A stretch of DNA of 22,512 nt from Sphingosinicella sp041621755 (GTDB lineage Bacteria > Pseudomonadota > Alphaproteobacteria > Sphingomonadales > Sphingomonadaceae), in the NCBI GenBank assembly GCA_041621755.1, contig JBFKAE010000041.1:1-22512 (forward strand), given 5' to 3'. Shown in pieces: positions 1 to 7,816 of the stretch. How positions within the stretch are numbered: the first letter of the stretch is position 1; the number at the start of each line of letters is the position of its first letter. The notes below the pieces were generated by a model that had not been told where the DNA came from, made no database searches, and saw nothing but the letters and a program-made list of their open reading frames with translations. A program made the translations under genes and the position numbers.

Positions 1-2
1 GC

Positions 3-1142
3 GTCGGCTATTATCAGATGACGGCGGAGCGCGGTCGCCGGGTCAGTGCGGCGGCCGGTTACCTGCGGCCTGCGGAACGACGGCCCAATCTCAAGGTTAT
101 CGTCAAGGCGCATGTGGCTAAGGTCGTCATCGAAGCTGGCCGCGCAACAGCGGTTGAATGGCAAAAAAATGGCAGGGCGTATTCAGCTACAGCCAATTGT
201 GAAATCATACTTTCAGCAGGGGCTATCAATACACCCCAGATCATGCAGCTGTCGGGGGTAGGGCCGGGCGCTTTGCTTCAGTCGCTGGATATCCCGGTCA
301 TTTCCGATCGCAAGGAAGTTGGTCGGAATCTACAGGATCATCTTCAGGTCCGAACCGTCTTCAAAGCGTCGAAGGCTTTCACGCTGAACGATGATATGCG
401 CAGTTTCGTACGGAAAGCACGCATGGGCCTGCGCTACCTGCTGTTGGGCAAAGGGCCTCTGACTGTCAGTGCCGGTTATGCGGGTGCGTTCCTGAAAAGT
501 GTGCCGTCATTAGTCAGGCCAGACATTCAACTGCTTTGCATTAATTTCAGCACCGACAAGATGGGCACCAGCCTTCACGACTTTTCCGGTTTTACAATCA
601 GTGCGTCACAATTACGGCCCGAGAGTCGCGGCTCGGTCAATATAAACCGCGCCGATCCTTTTGCTGCACCGACAATTGATCCCAATTTTTTGTCGACCGA
701 TTACGATGTGCAGGCCATGCTGAGCGGGTTCAAACTCATCCGCAAACTCAGCAGTATGCTGCCATTGCGTGATTATATAGTTGATGAAGTCTCGCCCGGT
801 CATGATGTGTCCGATGATGCGGCGATAGTCGAATATATTCGTACCACTGGTGGATCTCTCTACCATTCTTGCGGCACGATGCGAATGGGGCCCGATGCGG
901 ATGCCGTGGTCGATGCTAGACTGCGATTTCGCGGTGTTGATCGGCTGCGCATCGTCGATGGGTCGGTCATGCCACACGTCGTCTCTGGCAATACTCACGC
1001 GGCGATCGTGATGATCGGAGAGAAGGGCGCGGACATGATCCTGGAGGACGCGGCGTCGGGATATAGCAATGAAGTTTCACGTGCAGAGGAGGTCGAACCT
1101 TTGCGGCCAATGGCGACCAGTGCCAACCTGGCTCAAGGATAG
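3..1142 (+). CDS. GMC-family FAD oxidoreductase, C-terminal part (5' end outside window)
   Basis: This is the 3' portion of a glucose-methanol-choline oxidoreductase, a family of FAD enzymes that oxidise alcohols to aldehydes or ketones. The reading frame is open from base 3, so the ATG at 18 is an internal methionine; the FAD-binding N-terminus lies upstream of the window. Visible are the GMC signature-2 stretch (SAGAINTPQIMQLSGVGP, bases 213-266) and the C-terminal substrate domain. That domain carries the catalytic histidine in YHSCGTMRMG (His codon at 864-866) and the second active-site His in SGNTHAAIV (codon at 996-998). The end of the domain is complete (GEKGADMI, followed by a variable tail). 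The stop codon at 1140-1142 abuts the ribosome-binding site of the next gene, so the two are cotranscribed. The closest general type is choline-dehydrogenase-like; the true substrate is unknown. It probably oxidises a hydroxyl group of the catabolic substrate. Confidence 0.93.
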   Translation, partial: VGYYQMTAERGRRVSAAAGYLRPAERRPNLKVIVKAHVAKVVIEAGRATAVEWQKNGRAYSATANCEIILSAGAINTPQIMQLSGVGPGALLQSLDIPVISDRKEVGRNLQDHLQVRTVFKASKAFTLNDDMRSFVRKARMGLRYLLLGKGPLTVSAGYAGAFLKSVPSLVRPDIQLLCINFSTDKMGTSLHDFSGFTISASQLRPESRGSVNINRADPFAAPTIDPNFLSTDYDVQAMLSGFKLIRKLSSMLPLRDYIVDEVSPGHDVSDDAAIVEYIRTTGGSLYHSCGTMRMGPDADAVVDARLRFRGVDRLRIVDGSVMPHVVSGNTHAAIVMIGEKGADMILEDAASGYSNEVSRAEEVEPLRPMATSANLAQG

Positions 1143-1151
1143 GAGGGGCTT

Positions 1152-1967
1152 GTGGATTTAGGATACCAAGGCAGCAAGTCGGTCGTTGTCGGTGGATCGC
1201 GGGGCCTAGGACGTGCAGTGGCGATTGCGCTGGCGCGAGAAGGTAGCGACGTCGTTGTACTGGGACGCAAAGCCAAAGGCCTCAACCAGACGGTGGAAGA
1301 GTGCCGTGCTTTTGGGGTCGATGCTTTTAGCCTGTTGGTCGATATGTCAGAGCAAGAAGGTATCGACGCTGCCTTCTTCGAGATCGGGGAGCGATGGGGT
1401 TATATCAACACAATCATAAATAACGCGGCCAATTCTTTCGGCACCCAAGGGCAGTTCGAAGCCATAACCGACGAGGTCTGGCAGGAAGCCTTCAATCGCA
1501 TCACAATAGGCTACGCCCGGACAATTCGCGCGGGCTTGCCATGGATGCGCAAGGCGGAATGGGCCCGAATTGTCAATTTGGCGACAGCATCGACGCGACT
1601 CTTCATGCCTAATGTGGGTGTCTATAATGTCACCAAATCGGCTGTGACCGCGCTCAGTAAGCATCTCGCGCTCGATTTGGCGCCCGAGGGCATATTGGTA
1701 AACACGATATCTCCTGGTGGTATCATGGTGTCAGGTGGAAACTGGGGTCCGCTTATCAACAAAGCCTTCGAAGATGCCGGCCTGGACAGTACCAACCCAT
1801 ATCATGCGACTACCGTCATTGAGCAACTGTTCGGGAACGAGCCTTCACGGATGGGGCGCCATGGCAAGATCGAGGAATATGTCGCCGTTCTGCTGTTCGT
1901 TGCTTCGCGTGCCAATGGGTACATGACTGGTGCGGACATCAACGTTGATGGCGGCACTAATTTCTGA
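1152..1967 (+). CDS. SDR-family oxidoreductase with Thr at the usual catalytic Ser position
   Basis: A 271-residue classical short-chain dehydrogenase. The Rossmann cofactor motif GGSRGLG lies at residues 14-20, NNAA at 90-93 and the catalytic YNVTK at 158-162. Thirteen residues before Tyr158, where the catalytic serine normally sits, there is Thr145 in the context VNLATAS; Ser147 is nearby. The basic GRK after the second beta strand (residues 38-40), in place of an acidic residue, suggests NADP(H) preference. The C-terminal VDGGTNF is typical of the family. Translation starts at GTG 1152, because GGAGGGG at 1142-1148 is a correctly placed ribosome-binding site. It sits 9 bases after the GMC gene and 21 bases before the next SDR gene, in one operon. 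It presumably interconverts an alcohol and a ketone; the substrate is not determinable. Confidence 0.92.
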   Translation: MDLGYQGSKSVVVGGSRGLGRAVAIALAREGSDVVVLGRKAKGLNQTVEECRAFGVDAFSLLVDMSEQEGIDAAFFEIGERWGYINTIINNAANSFGTQGQFEAITDEVWQEAFNRITIGYARTIRAGLPWMRKAEWARIVNLATASTRLFMPNVGVYNVTKSAVTALSKHLALDLAPEGILVNTISPGGIMVSGGNWGPLINKAFEDAGLDSTNPYHATTVIEQLFGNEPSRMGRHGKIEEYVAVLLFVASRANGYMTGADINVDGGTNF

Positions 1968-1988
1968 CAATTAAAGAGAGGATTGAAT

Positions 1989-2834
1989 ATGCTGCATCCA
2001 GATGATGTTTTGCTGACTGGGCAGGTTGCCATTATATCCGGTGGAGGGCAGGGGCTTGGTGAGGCGATGGGCCGCGCATTTGCACGTTTTGGCGCAATGG
2101 TCGTGCTGCTTGATCGTCAGAAGCAAAAGGCAGCTGCGGTCGCCAAGTCCATCGAGAATGACGGCTATGAAGCGCTCGGTCTGGAAGTTGACGTTCGCGA
2201 TACCGTCCAGATGGACCAAGCGCTTCAGGCAACGCTTGAACGGTTCGGCCAGGTCGACATCCTTGTCAATAACGCTGCAGGGGTCCGTCAGGCGCCTTTC
2301 GTAGATCTTGATACCGATAAATGGCGGCGGCAGATCGAAACGAATTTCGGGGCGCTGTTCGCTCCGACAGAGATCATCACGCGTCACATGGTGAAGGCCG
2401 GGCGCGGTGGCAACATTCTTAACATTAGCAGCATCGAAGGGCTGCGCGCCGCGCCGATGTTCTCCACGTATGCCGCCTGTAAGGCTGGCATGGTCAGTCT
2501 TACACGCACGCTCGCAATTGAATTGTCCGACCATGCAATTCGTGTGAATTGCTTGGCGCCGGATATCATCGACACCCCCGGGATCAACTTCTTTTCGGAA
2601 GGCCAGCGCGGCTTTGTGATGGATGAGGCCTTCAAGCGGTATGTCCCTCTCAAGCGGATTGGCACGCCCGATGAATTCGCTGCGGCGGCTATTTTCCTGT
2701 GCTCGAAAATGGCCAGCTATATCACGGGCGTTACACTCAGCGTGGATGGAGGCACTTTTGCCGCATCGGGGTGGTCTAGAAATCCGCAACACGAGTGGAC
2801 GCTGGTACACCCTGATTCAAGCGGGGCGGAATAG
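1989..2834 (+). CDS. SDR-family oxidoreductase (probably NAD-dependent)
   Basis: A classical short-chain dehydrogenase of 281 residues. The cofactor motif GGGQGLG is at 18-24, NNAAG at 94-98, the catalytic Ser at 148 (NISS), and Tyr161 and Lys165 in YAACK, with the standard 13-residue Ser-Tyr spacing. An aspartate at the end of the second beta strand (VVLLDRQ, Asp42) points to NAD(H). The protein continues about 24 residues beyond the usual VDGGTF terminus with a hydrophilic tail. The ATG at 1989 is chosen over an in-frame TTG at 1983 because the ribosome-binding site AGAGAGGA (1975-1982) directly abuts the TTG but lies 6 bases from the ATG. It belongs to the plus-strand operon with the GMC enzyme and the first SDR. 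Role inferred: oxidation or reduction of a ring or side-chain hydroxyl/ketone. Confidence 0.93.
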   Translation: MLHPDDVLLTGQVAIISGGGQGLGEAMGRAFARFGAMVVLLDRQKQKAAAVAKSIENDGYEALGLEVDVRDTVQMDQALQATLERFGQVDILVNNAAGVRQAPFVDLDTDKWRRQIETNFGALFAPTEIITRHMVKAGRGGNILNISSIEGLRAAPMFSTYAACKAGMVSLTRTLAIELSDHAIRVNCLAPDIIDTPGINFFSEGQRGFVMDEAFKRYVPLKRIGTPDEFAAAAIFLCSKMASYITGVTLSVDGGTFAASGWSRNPQHEWTLVHPDSSGAE

Positions 2835-2934
2835 CGCGCCTTTCGCTGCCAACTCCCGCCGAACAAGACTATAAGCCGGGCAAAGGGAGGGGGCATCCTC
2901 CATTAGCAAGACCATAAACTGCCGGGAGCAAGGA

Positions 2935-3735
2935 ATGTCATCAGGAAACGAATATCAGACGATTATTGTTGAAAAAGCCAATGATCGCGTTGCGACTGTT
3001 ACGATTAATCGCCCGCAGGCAATGAACAGTTTCAACAGGCTGATGCTTGACGAGTTCCGTAGGCTGTGGGCTGATATCGCGCATGACGAAAATGTCAACG
3101 CGGTATTTTTGCGGGCTGCGGCCGGACGGGCGTTCTGCACCGGGGTTGATGTGAAAAATCCTGGCGACATAACCGGATCCGGCGACTCTTGGCATGCTGC
3201 CGATCCAGGGGAAAGTCTCGGGCCCAAGCATAATCGGTGCTGGAAGCCCGTTGTGACGGCTGTGCATGGTATGGCCGCCGGCGGGGCATTTTACTGGCTG
3301 AACGAGAGTGACATCATCATTTGTTCGCCTGATGCGACATTTTTCGATCCGCATGTAACCTATGGAATGACAGCGGCGGTCGAACCGGTCGGAGCAGTTT
3401 ACCGGATGCCGCTTGGAGACCTTCTGCGGATGACCCTTCTTGGCAATGACGAGCGCATTTCGGCGGCAACCGCCCTTCGGCTTGGTCTGGTATCTGAAAT
3501 TGTGCCCGAACACGAACTTTGGACTCATGGCAGGTCGCTTGCAGCACAGATATCGGCCAAGCCTCCAGCGGCGATTCAGGGTTCGGTCCGTGCCATTTGG
3601 GAATCACTCGACATGCCACGATCGATAGCGCTACAAAATGCTCTTAGCTACACGCAGATTGGTAACCCTGCTGGTATGGGGCAGATTGATAGATCTAAAA
3701 TAATGAATAAAACAAAACACTTCCGTGTTAGATAA
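2935..3735 (+). CDS. Crotonase-fold protein (enoyl-CoA hydratase/isomerase family) lacking both canonical catalytic glutamates
   Basis: A 266-residue crotonase-superfamily protein, normally acting on acyl-CoA thioesters with an oxyanion hole. The N-terminal strand (VATVTINRPQAMNSFN), the first oxyanion-hole segment (AGRAFCTGVDV) and the second (HGMAAGGAFYW) are all present, so CoA-thioester binding is likely. When aligned by eye with rat enoyl-CoA hydratase, the two catalytic glutamates (GGCELAMMCDI and FGQPEILLG) correspond here to Tyr (GGAFYWLNESDI) and His (FFDPHVTYG). Simple hydration of an enoyl-CoA is therefore unlikely; isomerisation, thioester hydrolysis or retro-Claisen C-C cleavage fit better, but this is inference. 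The C-terminus is basic (KTKHFRVR). The start at ATG 2935 has an AAGGA-type site just upstream. It follows the second SDR after a 100-bp gap. Confidence 0.88.
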   Translation: MSSGNEYQTIIVEKANDRVATVTINRPQAMNSFNRLMLDEFRRLWADIAHDENVNAVFLRAAAGRAFCTGVDVKNPGDITGSGDSWHAADPGESLGPKHNRCWKPVVTAVHGMAAGGAFYWLNESDIIICSPDATFFDPHVTYGMTAAVEPVGAVYRMPLGDLLRMTLLGNDERISAATALRLGLVSEIVPEHELWTHGRSLAAQISAKPPAAIQGSVRAIWESLDMPRSIALQNALSYTQIGNPAGMGQIDRSKIMNKTKHFRVR

Positions 3736-3827
3736 TGGTGGGTCGGGTATTGCTTAGCAAGCGGTGATCTGGCAAAAGTGCAGCTTGTTACGCGATAAAA
3801 ATGAAGCGCTTAATTTAAATGTTTGGG

Positions 3828-3855
3828 TTGCAAATTTGGCAAAATCCGATATTGT
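3828..3855 (+). promoter_or_regulatory. Possible promoter and dyad upstream of the amidohydrolase gene
   Basis: The 166-bp spacer 3736-3901 is unusually long for this operon and more AT-rich than its surroundings. It contains the imperfect dyad TTGC-AAATTTG-GCAA (3828-3842). It also contains a weak sigma-70-like pair, TTGCAA (3828-3833) and TATTGT (3850-3855), with 16 bases between. A second small dyad, TTGC-TTA-GCAA, lies near 3750. These suggest that the amidohydrolase gene may have its own promoter. The match to consensus is poor, so this is tentative. Confidence 0.25.
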
Positions 3856-3901
3856 CTTCCTGATAAGTCGGAGCGGCCAGAATGAGTCAGGAGAAATCGC
3901 G

Positions 3902-5095
3902 ATGGATACGCAGGTCAAGGAATTGAGCGCTCAGGAGGCATCTCGGTCTGATCCGCTTTTTGGTAAAATGCTGGACATTGACGGCCATATCTACCTTCCG
4001 GTCGATGTCTATGAGGAGTTAACAAAGGAGATGGGGCCGAACCCGTCACTCGACTTTTACAAGCGTCATCTGGAATCGATGGAATATAAAGAAGGTCTGG
4101 AGCGTAATCGCACCGACATTTTTGGCGTCAAAGGCATGGCGGCGCTGGGCGCGACCGATGTCGCGGGGCGGCTTGAGGCTCTCGACCTTATGGGCGTACG
4201 TGCCCAGCTTGCGTTTTCGCAGGCAATCGGCAACGAGATGCGCGTCAATTCCGATGTTGCGCGGGCAACCAACAGGCGCCTCAATGATTATTATCTTCAA
4301 TGGGCGAAACAGACGGAAGGTCGCGTCTGGCCCGCAATCAACATCAATATGACTGAGGTGGACTGGGCAATCGAAGAACTTGACCGCGTTCTCAAAATTG
4401 GCAATGTCGGGGGGATCAACATGCCGTGCGCGACACCTCCGGGCGGTACATCACCGGCGCATTCGCAATGGGACCCGTTCTGGGCACGCCTGGAAGACGC
4501 AAACGTACCTGCGCTCATCCATCTTGGCGGCGGCGGATTGATCTCGCAGCCTGACCCTGATCCGATGTTCCCTGAGCGGGCATGGGGCAATGCAGAATCG
4601 CTGAAAGGCGCACCTGCCGAACGTGGCGGCGGGGAAGAGGCTATCAGTCCCTATTTTCTGCTCGTTGCGCACATGCCTGCGGAGCTTTATTTGCAAACGA
4701 TGGTCATGGGCCGGGTCTTTGAGCGGTTCCCCAAGCTGCGTTTCGGTGTTCTCGAATTCGGCACGACATGGCTCGGAGAATGCGCGCGCCGCATGGATCA
4801 GTGGGCTGACTTTCAGGTTCGCGTTGTGGGGCGTCATTTTGACATGAAGCCGAGTGAATATCTGCGGAAGAATGTTCGGGTTGGGCCGTTTTTCCACGAG
4901 CCGCTTGCCGATATGATCAACCACTACGGCATGAATGAGCTTTATTGCTACAACACTGATTATCCGCATCTGGAAGGGAGCAAGGACCCAATCCGTAAAT
5001 TCCGCCAGCGTCTGGAAAAGCTGCCAGAAGATTATGCACAGAATTTTTTCATTGATAATGGCCGTTGGCTTATGCCCTACGTTGATGCCGCCTAG
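3902..5095 (+). CDS. Amidohydrolase_2-family metal-dependent hydrolase or decarboxylase
   Basis: A 397-residue TIM-barrel protein of the amidohydrolase-2 group, which includes aminocarboxymuconate-semialdehyde and other aromatic-acid decarboxylases and C-C hydrolases. The N-terminal metal motif appears as DIDGH (residues 25-29). A barrel histidine is in ALIHLGG (His207), a conserved acidic residue in FGVLEFG (Glu285), and the late catalytic aspartate in NTDYPH (Asp353), all in the expected order. ATG 3902 is chosen because AGGAGA at 3889-3894 precedes it by 7 bases; an in-frame upstream extension to 3764 has no such site and no family-like sequence. It is the last gene of the first plus-strand unit and is followed by a strong terminator. 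It may hydrolyse or decarboxylate a ring-cleavage product; the substrate is unknown. Confidence 0.9.
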   Translation: MDTQVKELSAQEASRSDPLFGKMLDIDGHIYLPVDVYEELTKEMGPNPSLDFYKRHLESMEYKEGLERNRTDIFGVKGMAALGATDVAGRLEALDLMGVRAQLAFSQAIGNEMRVNSDVARATNRRLNDYYLQWAKQTEGRVWPAININMTEVDWAIEELDRVLKIGNVGGINMPCATPPGGTSPAHSQWDPFWARLEDANVPALIHLGGGGLISQPDPDPMFPERAWGNAESLKGAPAERGGGEEAISPYFLLVAHMPAELYLQTMVMGRVFERFPKLRFGVLEFGTTWLGECARRMDQWADFQVRVVGRHFDMKPSEYLRKNVRVGPFFHEPLADMINHYGMNELYCYNTDYPHLEGSKDPIRKFRQRLEKLPEDYAQNFFIDNGRWLMPYVDAA

Positions 5096-5124
5096 AGACT
5101 GATCTTGGCTCGTTGTTCTTATAT

Positions 5125-5159
5125 CTGCCGGGGGTGCGTCACGCGCCTCTGGCAGTTTT
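5125..5159 (+). terminator. Rho-independent terminator after the amidohydrolase gene
   Basis: A 14-bp stem (5125-5138 with 5142-5155) encloses the 3-base loop TCA. The stem includes three G-U wobble pairs and starts and ends with CTGCC/GGCAG. It is followed directly by TTTT (5156-5159). It lies 30 bases after the stop codon of the amidohydrolase and closes the first operon. Confidence 0.85.
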
Positions 5160-5200
5160 CATTGATGATGAAGCGGTGTGATCAGGTACTGAGGCTCTAG

Positions 5201-5210
5201 AGTCTTTCTG
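5201..5210 (+). repeat. Left terminal inverted repeat of the IS630-type element
   Basis: AGTCTTTCTG is the conserved core of the left end, one base inside the TA at 5198-5199. It is the exact reverse complement of 6061-6070. Confidence 0.8.
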
Positions 5211-5319
5211 TATTTGAATGCATCGGAGGGGGATTCCTTTTCGGGTTATTTTGTGATTCAAGCTGGCTACTGGATTGGAGGCCAGCATGGATGAGGCCAT
5301 TAACGTCTGATTTGGGGGT

Positions 5320-6058
5320 ACGTTTTTGCCGAGCTCTTGATTGTGGCCTGTCGGCCCGGGCTGCTGGCGCAGCTTCGCGACGAGCGGGGCGTGGTGTGCT
5401 GCGACACGCTGTGGCGGTTCCTCAAACGCTGCGGCAAGACGTTTAAAAAAAGACGCTCTTCGCCAAGGAGCAGGACGGCCCCGACGTTGTCCGCCGCCGC
5501 GCCCGCTGGCAATGGCTCCAGTGCCGGGTAGACTCCAGGCGCATGGTCTTCATTGATGAAACCTGGGCCAAGACGAACAAGACCCGGACTCATGGCTGGC
5601 ATGACCGGGGTCAGCCACTGATCGACAAGGTGCGCACGGACACTGGAAAACGCTGACCTTCATTGCCGGCCTCCGGTACGATGGCATCGTTACCCCTGCG
5701 TGCTCGACGGCCCGATTAACGGGGAGACCTTCGCCGCATGGGTCGAAGCTTGCTTCAGTTCCTGATCCCGGAGCTGGCACCTGGCAGCATCGTCGTTCTC
5801 GATACCCTTGGTAGCCACAAAGGCCCGAAAGTCCGCAAACTCCTGAAGGCGGCGGGCATCAGGCTGTTCTTCCTGCCGTCTTATTCCCCCGGTCTCAATC
5901 CCATTGAGGAGATGTTCTCGAAGCTCAAACGATTGCTCGGAAAAGCAGAAGAGCGCACCGTCGAGGCAACTTGGCGGCGCATTGGAAAACTGCTCGACCG
6001 CTTCCCGCCAGACGAATGTGCAAATTACATCAGCGGCGCAGCATATGCCTCAATCTAA
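5320..6058 (+). pseudogene. IS630-family transposase remnant, at least four frame changes
   Basis: Conceptual translation gives successive pieces of one IS630 transposase: RPGLLAQLRDERGVV and DTLWRFLKR, then VFIDETWAKTN (first catalytic Asp), then GHWKTLTFIAGLRYDGIV, then LDGPINGETFAAWVE. A final piece carries VVLDTLGSHKGPKVRK (second Asp) and LNPIEEMFSKLK (catalytic Glu). These lie in different frames. Shifts occur at the A7 run 5445-5451, near 5636-5645, near 5693-5697 and near 5745-5762, and stop codons follow in the old frame (for example TGA at 5654 and 5763). The N-terminal DNA-binding domain is absent. The longest surviving open frame, 5738-6058, encodes only the C-terminal catalytic third. 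It cannot produce a working transposase as read. Sequencing error could explain single-base shifts but not the missing N-terminus. Confidence 0.88.
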
Positions 6059-6060
6059 GT

Positions 6061-6070
6061 CAGAAAGACT
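6061..6070 (-). repeat. Right terminal inverted repeat of the IS630-type element
   Basis: CAGAAAGACT on the plus strand is the exact reverse complement of the left-end core at 5201-5210. It is followed by one base and then the flanking TA at 6072-6073. Confidence 0.8.
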
Positions 6071-6190
6071 TTAACGTTAGACTGGCAGATCCGGTAACCC
6101 ATGTCCCGCTGGGTGCCAGCCGTGATCGTGCGACCGCTAAGTTGGACAGCCAGCCGGAATTGTGCCGCTGCGTGGGCGGGTCAAGAGCGC

Positions 6191-7816
6191 TCAGGTGCGG
6201 AGCGAACGCCGTAAAATCTTGCCTGTTGGTGTTTTGGGCAGTTCTGGCATGATGTCGACAAGGCGCGGATATTTATATGCGGCCATGCGTGACTTGCAGT
6301 AACTGATGAGTTGTTCACCTGTGACATGGCCGCCTGGTTTGAGACTTACAAACGCTTTTACCGTCTGGCCGCGATACAAGTGAGTAACACCAACCACCGC
6401 CGCTTCTCGTATCGCGGGATGGCTGTACAGTACATCTTCTACCTCGCGCGGCCAAACCTTATAGCCGGAAGTGATGATCACATCCTTTTTGCGATCGACG
6501 AGGTAGTACCAGCCATTGGCGTCGCGAAAAGCCATGTCGCCGGTTCGAAAACCATCGGCACGCATGCTTGCCTTCGTCTCGGCAGGGTTCTTCCAATACC
6601 CTTTGGAAACCATCGGGCCTTCGATGGCGAGTTCGCCAATTTCGTAGGTGCCCAGCCGTTCGTCGTCATCGCCCACAATGTAAGCGGTGACGCCCGGGGC
6701 AACCTGTCCGATAGACAACACAGCGTCTTCACTAACCGGCGCGCGCTGGCCATAAGGAGTGATATGAGTTGCAGATGCCGTTTCGGTCAGGCCGTAACAA
6801 TTGTGGATATACTGGCCAAACTTCGTCTCGAACTGTTCAACAAATGCCGGCGGCACCGGCGCTCCGCCGGAAAACAGCTTGCCGGCCTTTGTCAAACGAT
6901 CAGGCGTTGCTTCCGGATGATTGTACAGTGCTATGAAAGCCGTGATCGCTGCGACCAGAAAACCGGGCTTCCAGCGATCGATCATCTCCAGAACGATGCC
7001 GGGTTCAAAACGAAATGTCAGAATTATAGGCGCGGCAAGTGTCAGCGCCACGCCAAGACATGCCACGGAGCCAGTGATGTGAAACAATGGCGCTATGCCC
7101 ATCACGGCATCGCCATCCTGTAATTTACCGGCTTTGCAAAAGGCACCGGCATTGAAACCAAAAGCGCTGTGCGTAATCTCCGCGCCTTTGGGAAGGCCGG
7201 TTGTTCCCGAAGTATATACGATCATAGCGAGATCATCTGGACCCGGCCGACAGAATGCGGGACGTAGGACACTGGCCTCTTCGAGAAACTCGGCGAACTT
7301 AGCGACATCGCTTCTGGGAGCTGCCAGCTTAGCAAAAAGGCGGCTGTCACAATCACTGATGAATTCGAGTGCGGATATTTTTAGATGAATCGAAGGCACC
7401 AGAGCGGTATTGACTTCAGCAATGACACTATCTGACAGATCGTCTTGAGCAAGCAAAGCTGTCGGGGTGCAATCGGCAAAAATCAGCTCGACTTCCCGAG
7501 ACCGGTTCATGGGATTGACTGGTACGCATATACCACCGGCCTTCCATGTGGCGATCATGCCAATCACGAAATGGGGGGTGTTCTGGAGAAACAAAGCTAA
7601 TCTGTCGCCCTGAGAGAAACCCTGTTCGATAAGCCGCAGCGCCAGAACGTCGCTCATACGATCCAGCTCGGTATAGCTGATTGATGTGTCCAAGTAGCAG
7701 ATTGCGGGCAGATCTGCCGCTCGGGCGACCGCTTTGTAGTAGATATCGAGAATGCAAGGGGGCGCGCCCGCGTCGCTCGCGGTCGTTGTTCCCTTCTTGT
7801 CTGAGCTGTCTTTCAC
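6191..7816 (-). CDS. AMP-dependent acyl/aryl-CoA ligase
   Basis: An ANL-superfamily adenylating enzyme that activates a carboxylic acid with ATP and joins it to CoA. With the GTG start it has 541 residues. The phosphate-binding loop is at about 201-211 (YTSGTTGLPKG), then YGLTET, the GFRTGD motif with the following hinge (LVDRKKDVIITSGYKV), and the C-terminal PKTPTGKILRR with catalytic Lys533. All core motifs are intact and the length is normal. The GTG at 7816 overlaps the stop of the upstream dienelactone hydrolase as GTGA, indicating translational coupling. An in-frame ATG at 7864 would give 557 residues and a 52-base overlap; neither start has a strong ribosome-binding site. It is third in the minus-strand unit. 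The likely substrate is a carboxylate intermediate of the pathway (inference). Confidence 0.92.
   Translation of the reverse strand: MKDSSDKKGTTTASDAGAPPCILDIYYKAVARAADLPAICYLDTSISYTELDRMSDVLALRLIEQGFSQGDRLALFLQNTPHFVIGMIATWKAGGICVPVNPMNRSREVELIFADCTPTALLAQDDLSDSVIAEVNTALVPSIHLKISALEFISDCDSRLFAKLAAPRSDVAKFAEFLEEASVLRPAFCRPGPDDLAMIVYTSGTTGLPKGAEITHSAFGFNAGAFCKAGKLQDGDAVMGIAPLFHITGSVACLGVALTLAAPIILTFRFEPGIVLEMIDRWKPGFLVAAITAFIALYNHPEATPDRLTKAGKLFSGGAPVPPAFVEQFETKFGQYIHNCYGLTETASATHITPYGQRAPVSEDAVLSIGQVAPGVTAYIVGDDDERLGTYEIGELAIEGPMVSKGYWKNPAETKASMRADGFRTGDMAFRDANGWYYLVDRKKDVIITSGYKVWPREVEDVLYSHPAIREAAVVGVTHLYRGQTVKAFVSLKPGGHVTGEQLISYCKSRMAAYKYPRLVDIMPELPKTPTGKILRRSLRT

Larger units (their letters stand above)
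5200..6071 (+). mobile_element. Degenerate IS630-family insertion sequence
   Basis: The element is 872 bp and flanked on both sides by TA (5198-5199 and 6072-6073), the target duplicated by IS630/Tc1-type elements. Its ends are inverted repeats sharing AGTCTTTCTG, with 16 of the outer 21 positions matching. It carries a broken DDE transposase whose pieces lie in several frames. It is shorter than the usual 1.1 kb or so because the part encoding the N-terminal helix-turn-helix domain is missing. It sits between two convergent transcription units (amidohydrolase from the left, CoA ligase from the right), so it disrupts no visible gene. Confidence 0.85.

Noticed and set aside
1971..2810. Long antisense open frame of 279 residues
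   Set aside because: It lies opposite an SDR gene that has all catalytic motifs; its translation shows no family-like features.
2886..2901. Small hairpin GGAGG-N6-CCTCC between the second SDR and the crotonase gene
   Set aside because: The stem is only 5 bp with no T-run; it is too weak to call a terminator or attenuator.
3764..3901. Upstream in-frame extension of the amidohydrolase gene
   Set aside because: A well-placed AGGAGA supports ATG 3902, and the extension does not resemble the N-terminus of the family.
5738..6058. 106-residue open frame as an independent transposase gene
   Set aside because: It encodes only the C-terminal catalytic part of an IS630 transposase; the upstream parts lie in other frames and the DNA-binding domain is missing, so it is a fragment of a pseudogene.
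6072..6190. Gap between the IS right end and the CoA ligase stop codon
   Set aside because: Searched for a terminator or gene remnant; no convincing hairpin with a T-run or family-like translation was seen.
6311..7123. 270-residue plus-strand open frame
   Set aside because: It is antisense to the CoA ligase, whose motifs are all intact on the minus strand; the translation is low in recognisable structure and rich in Cys/His/Arg.
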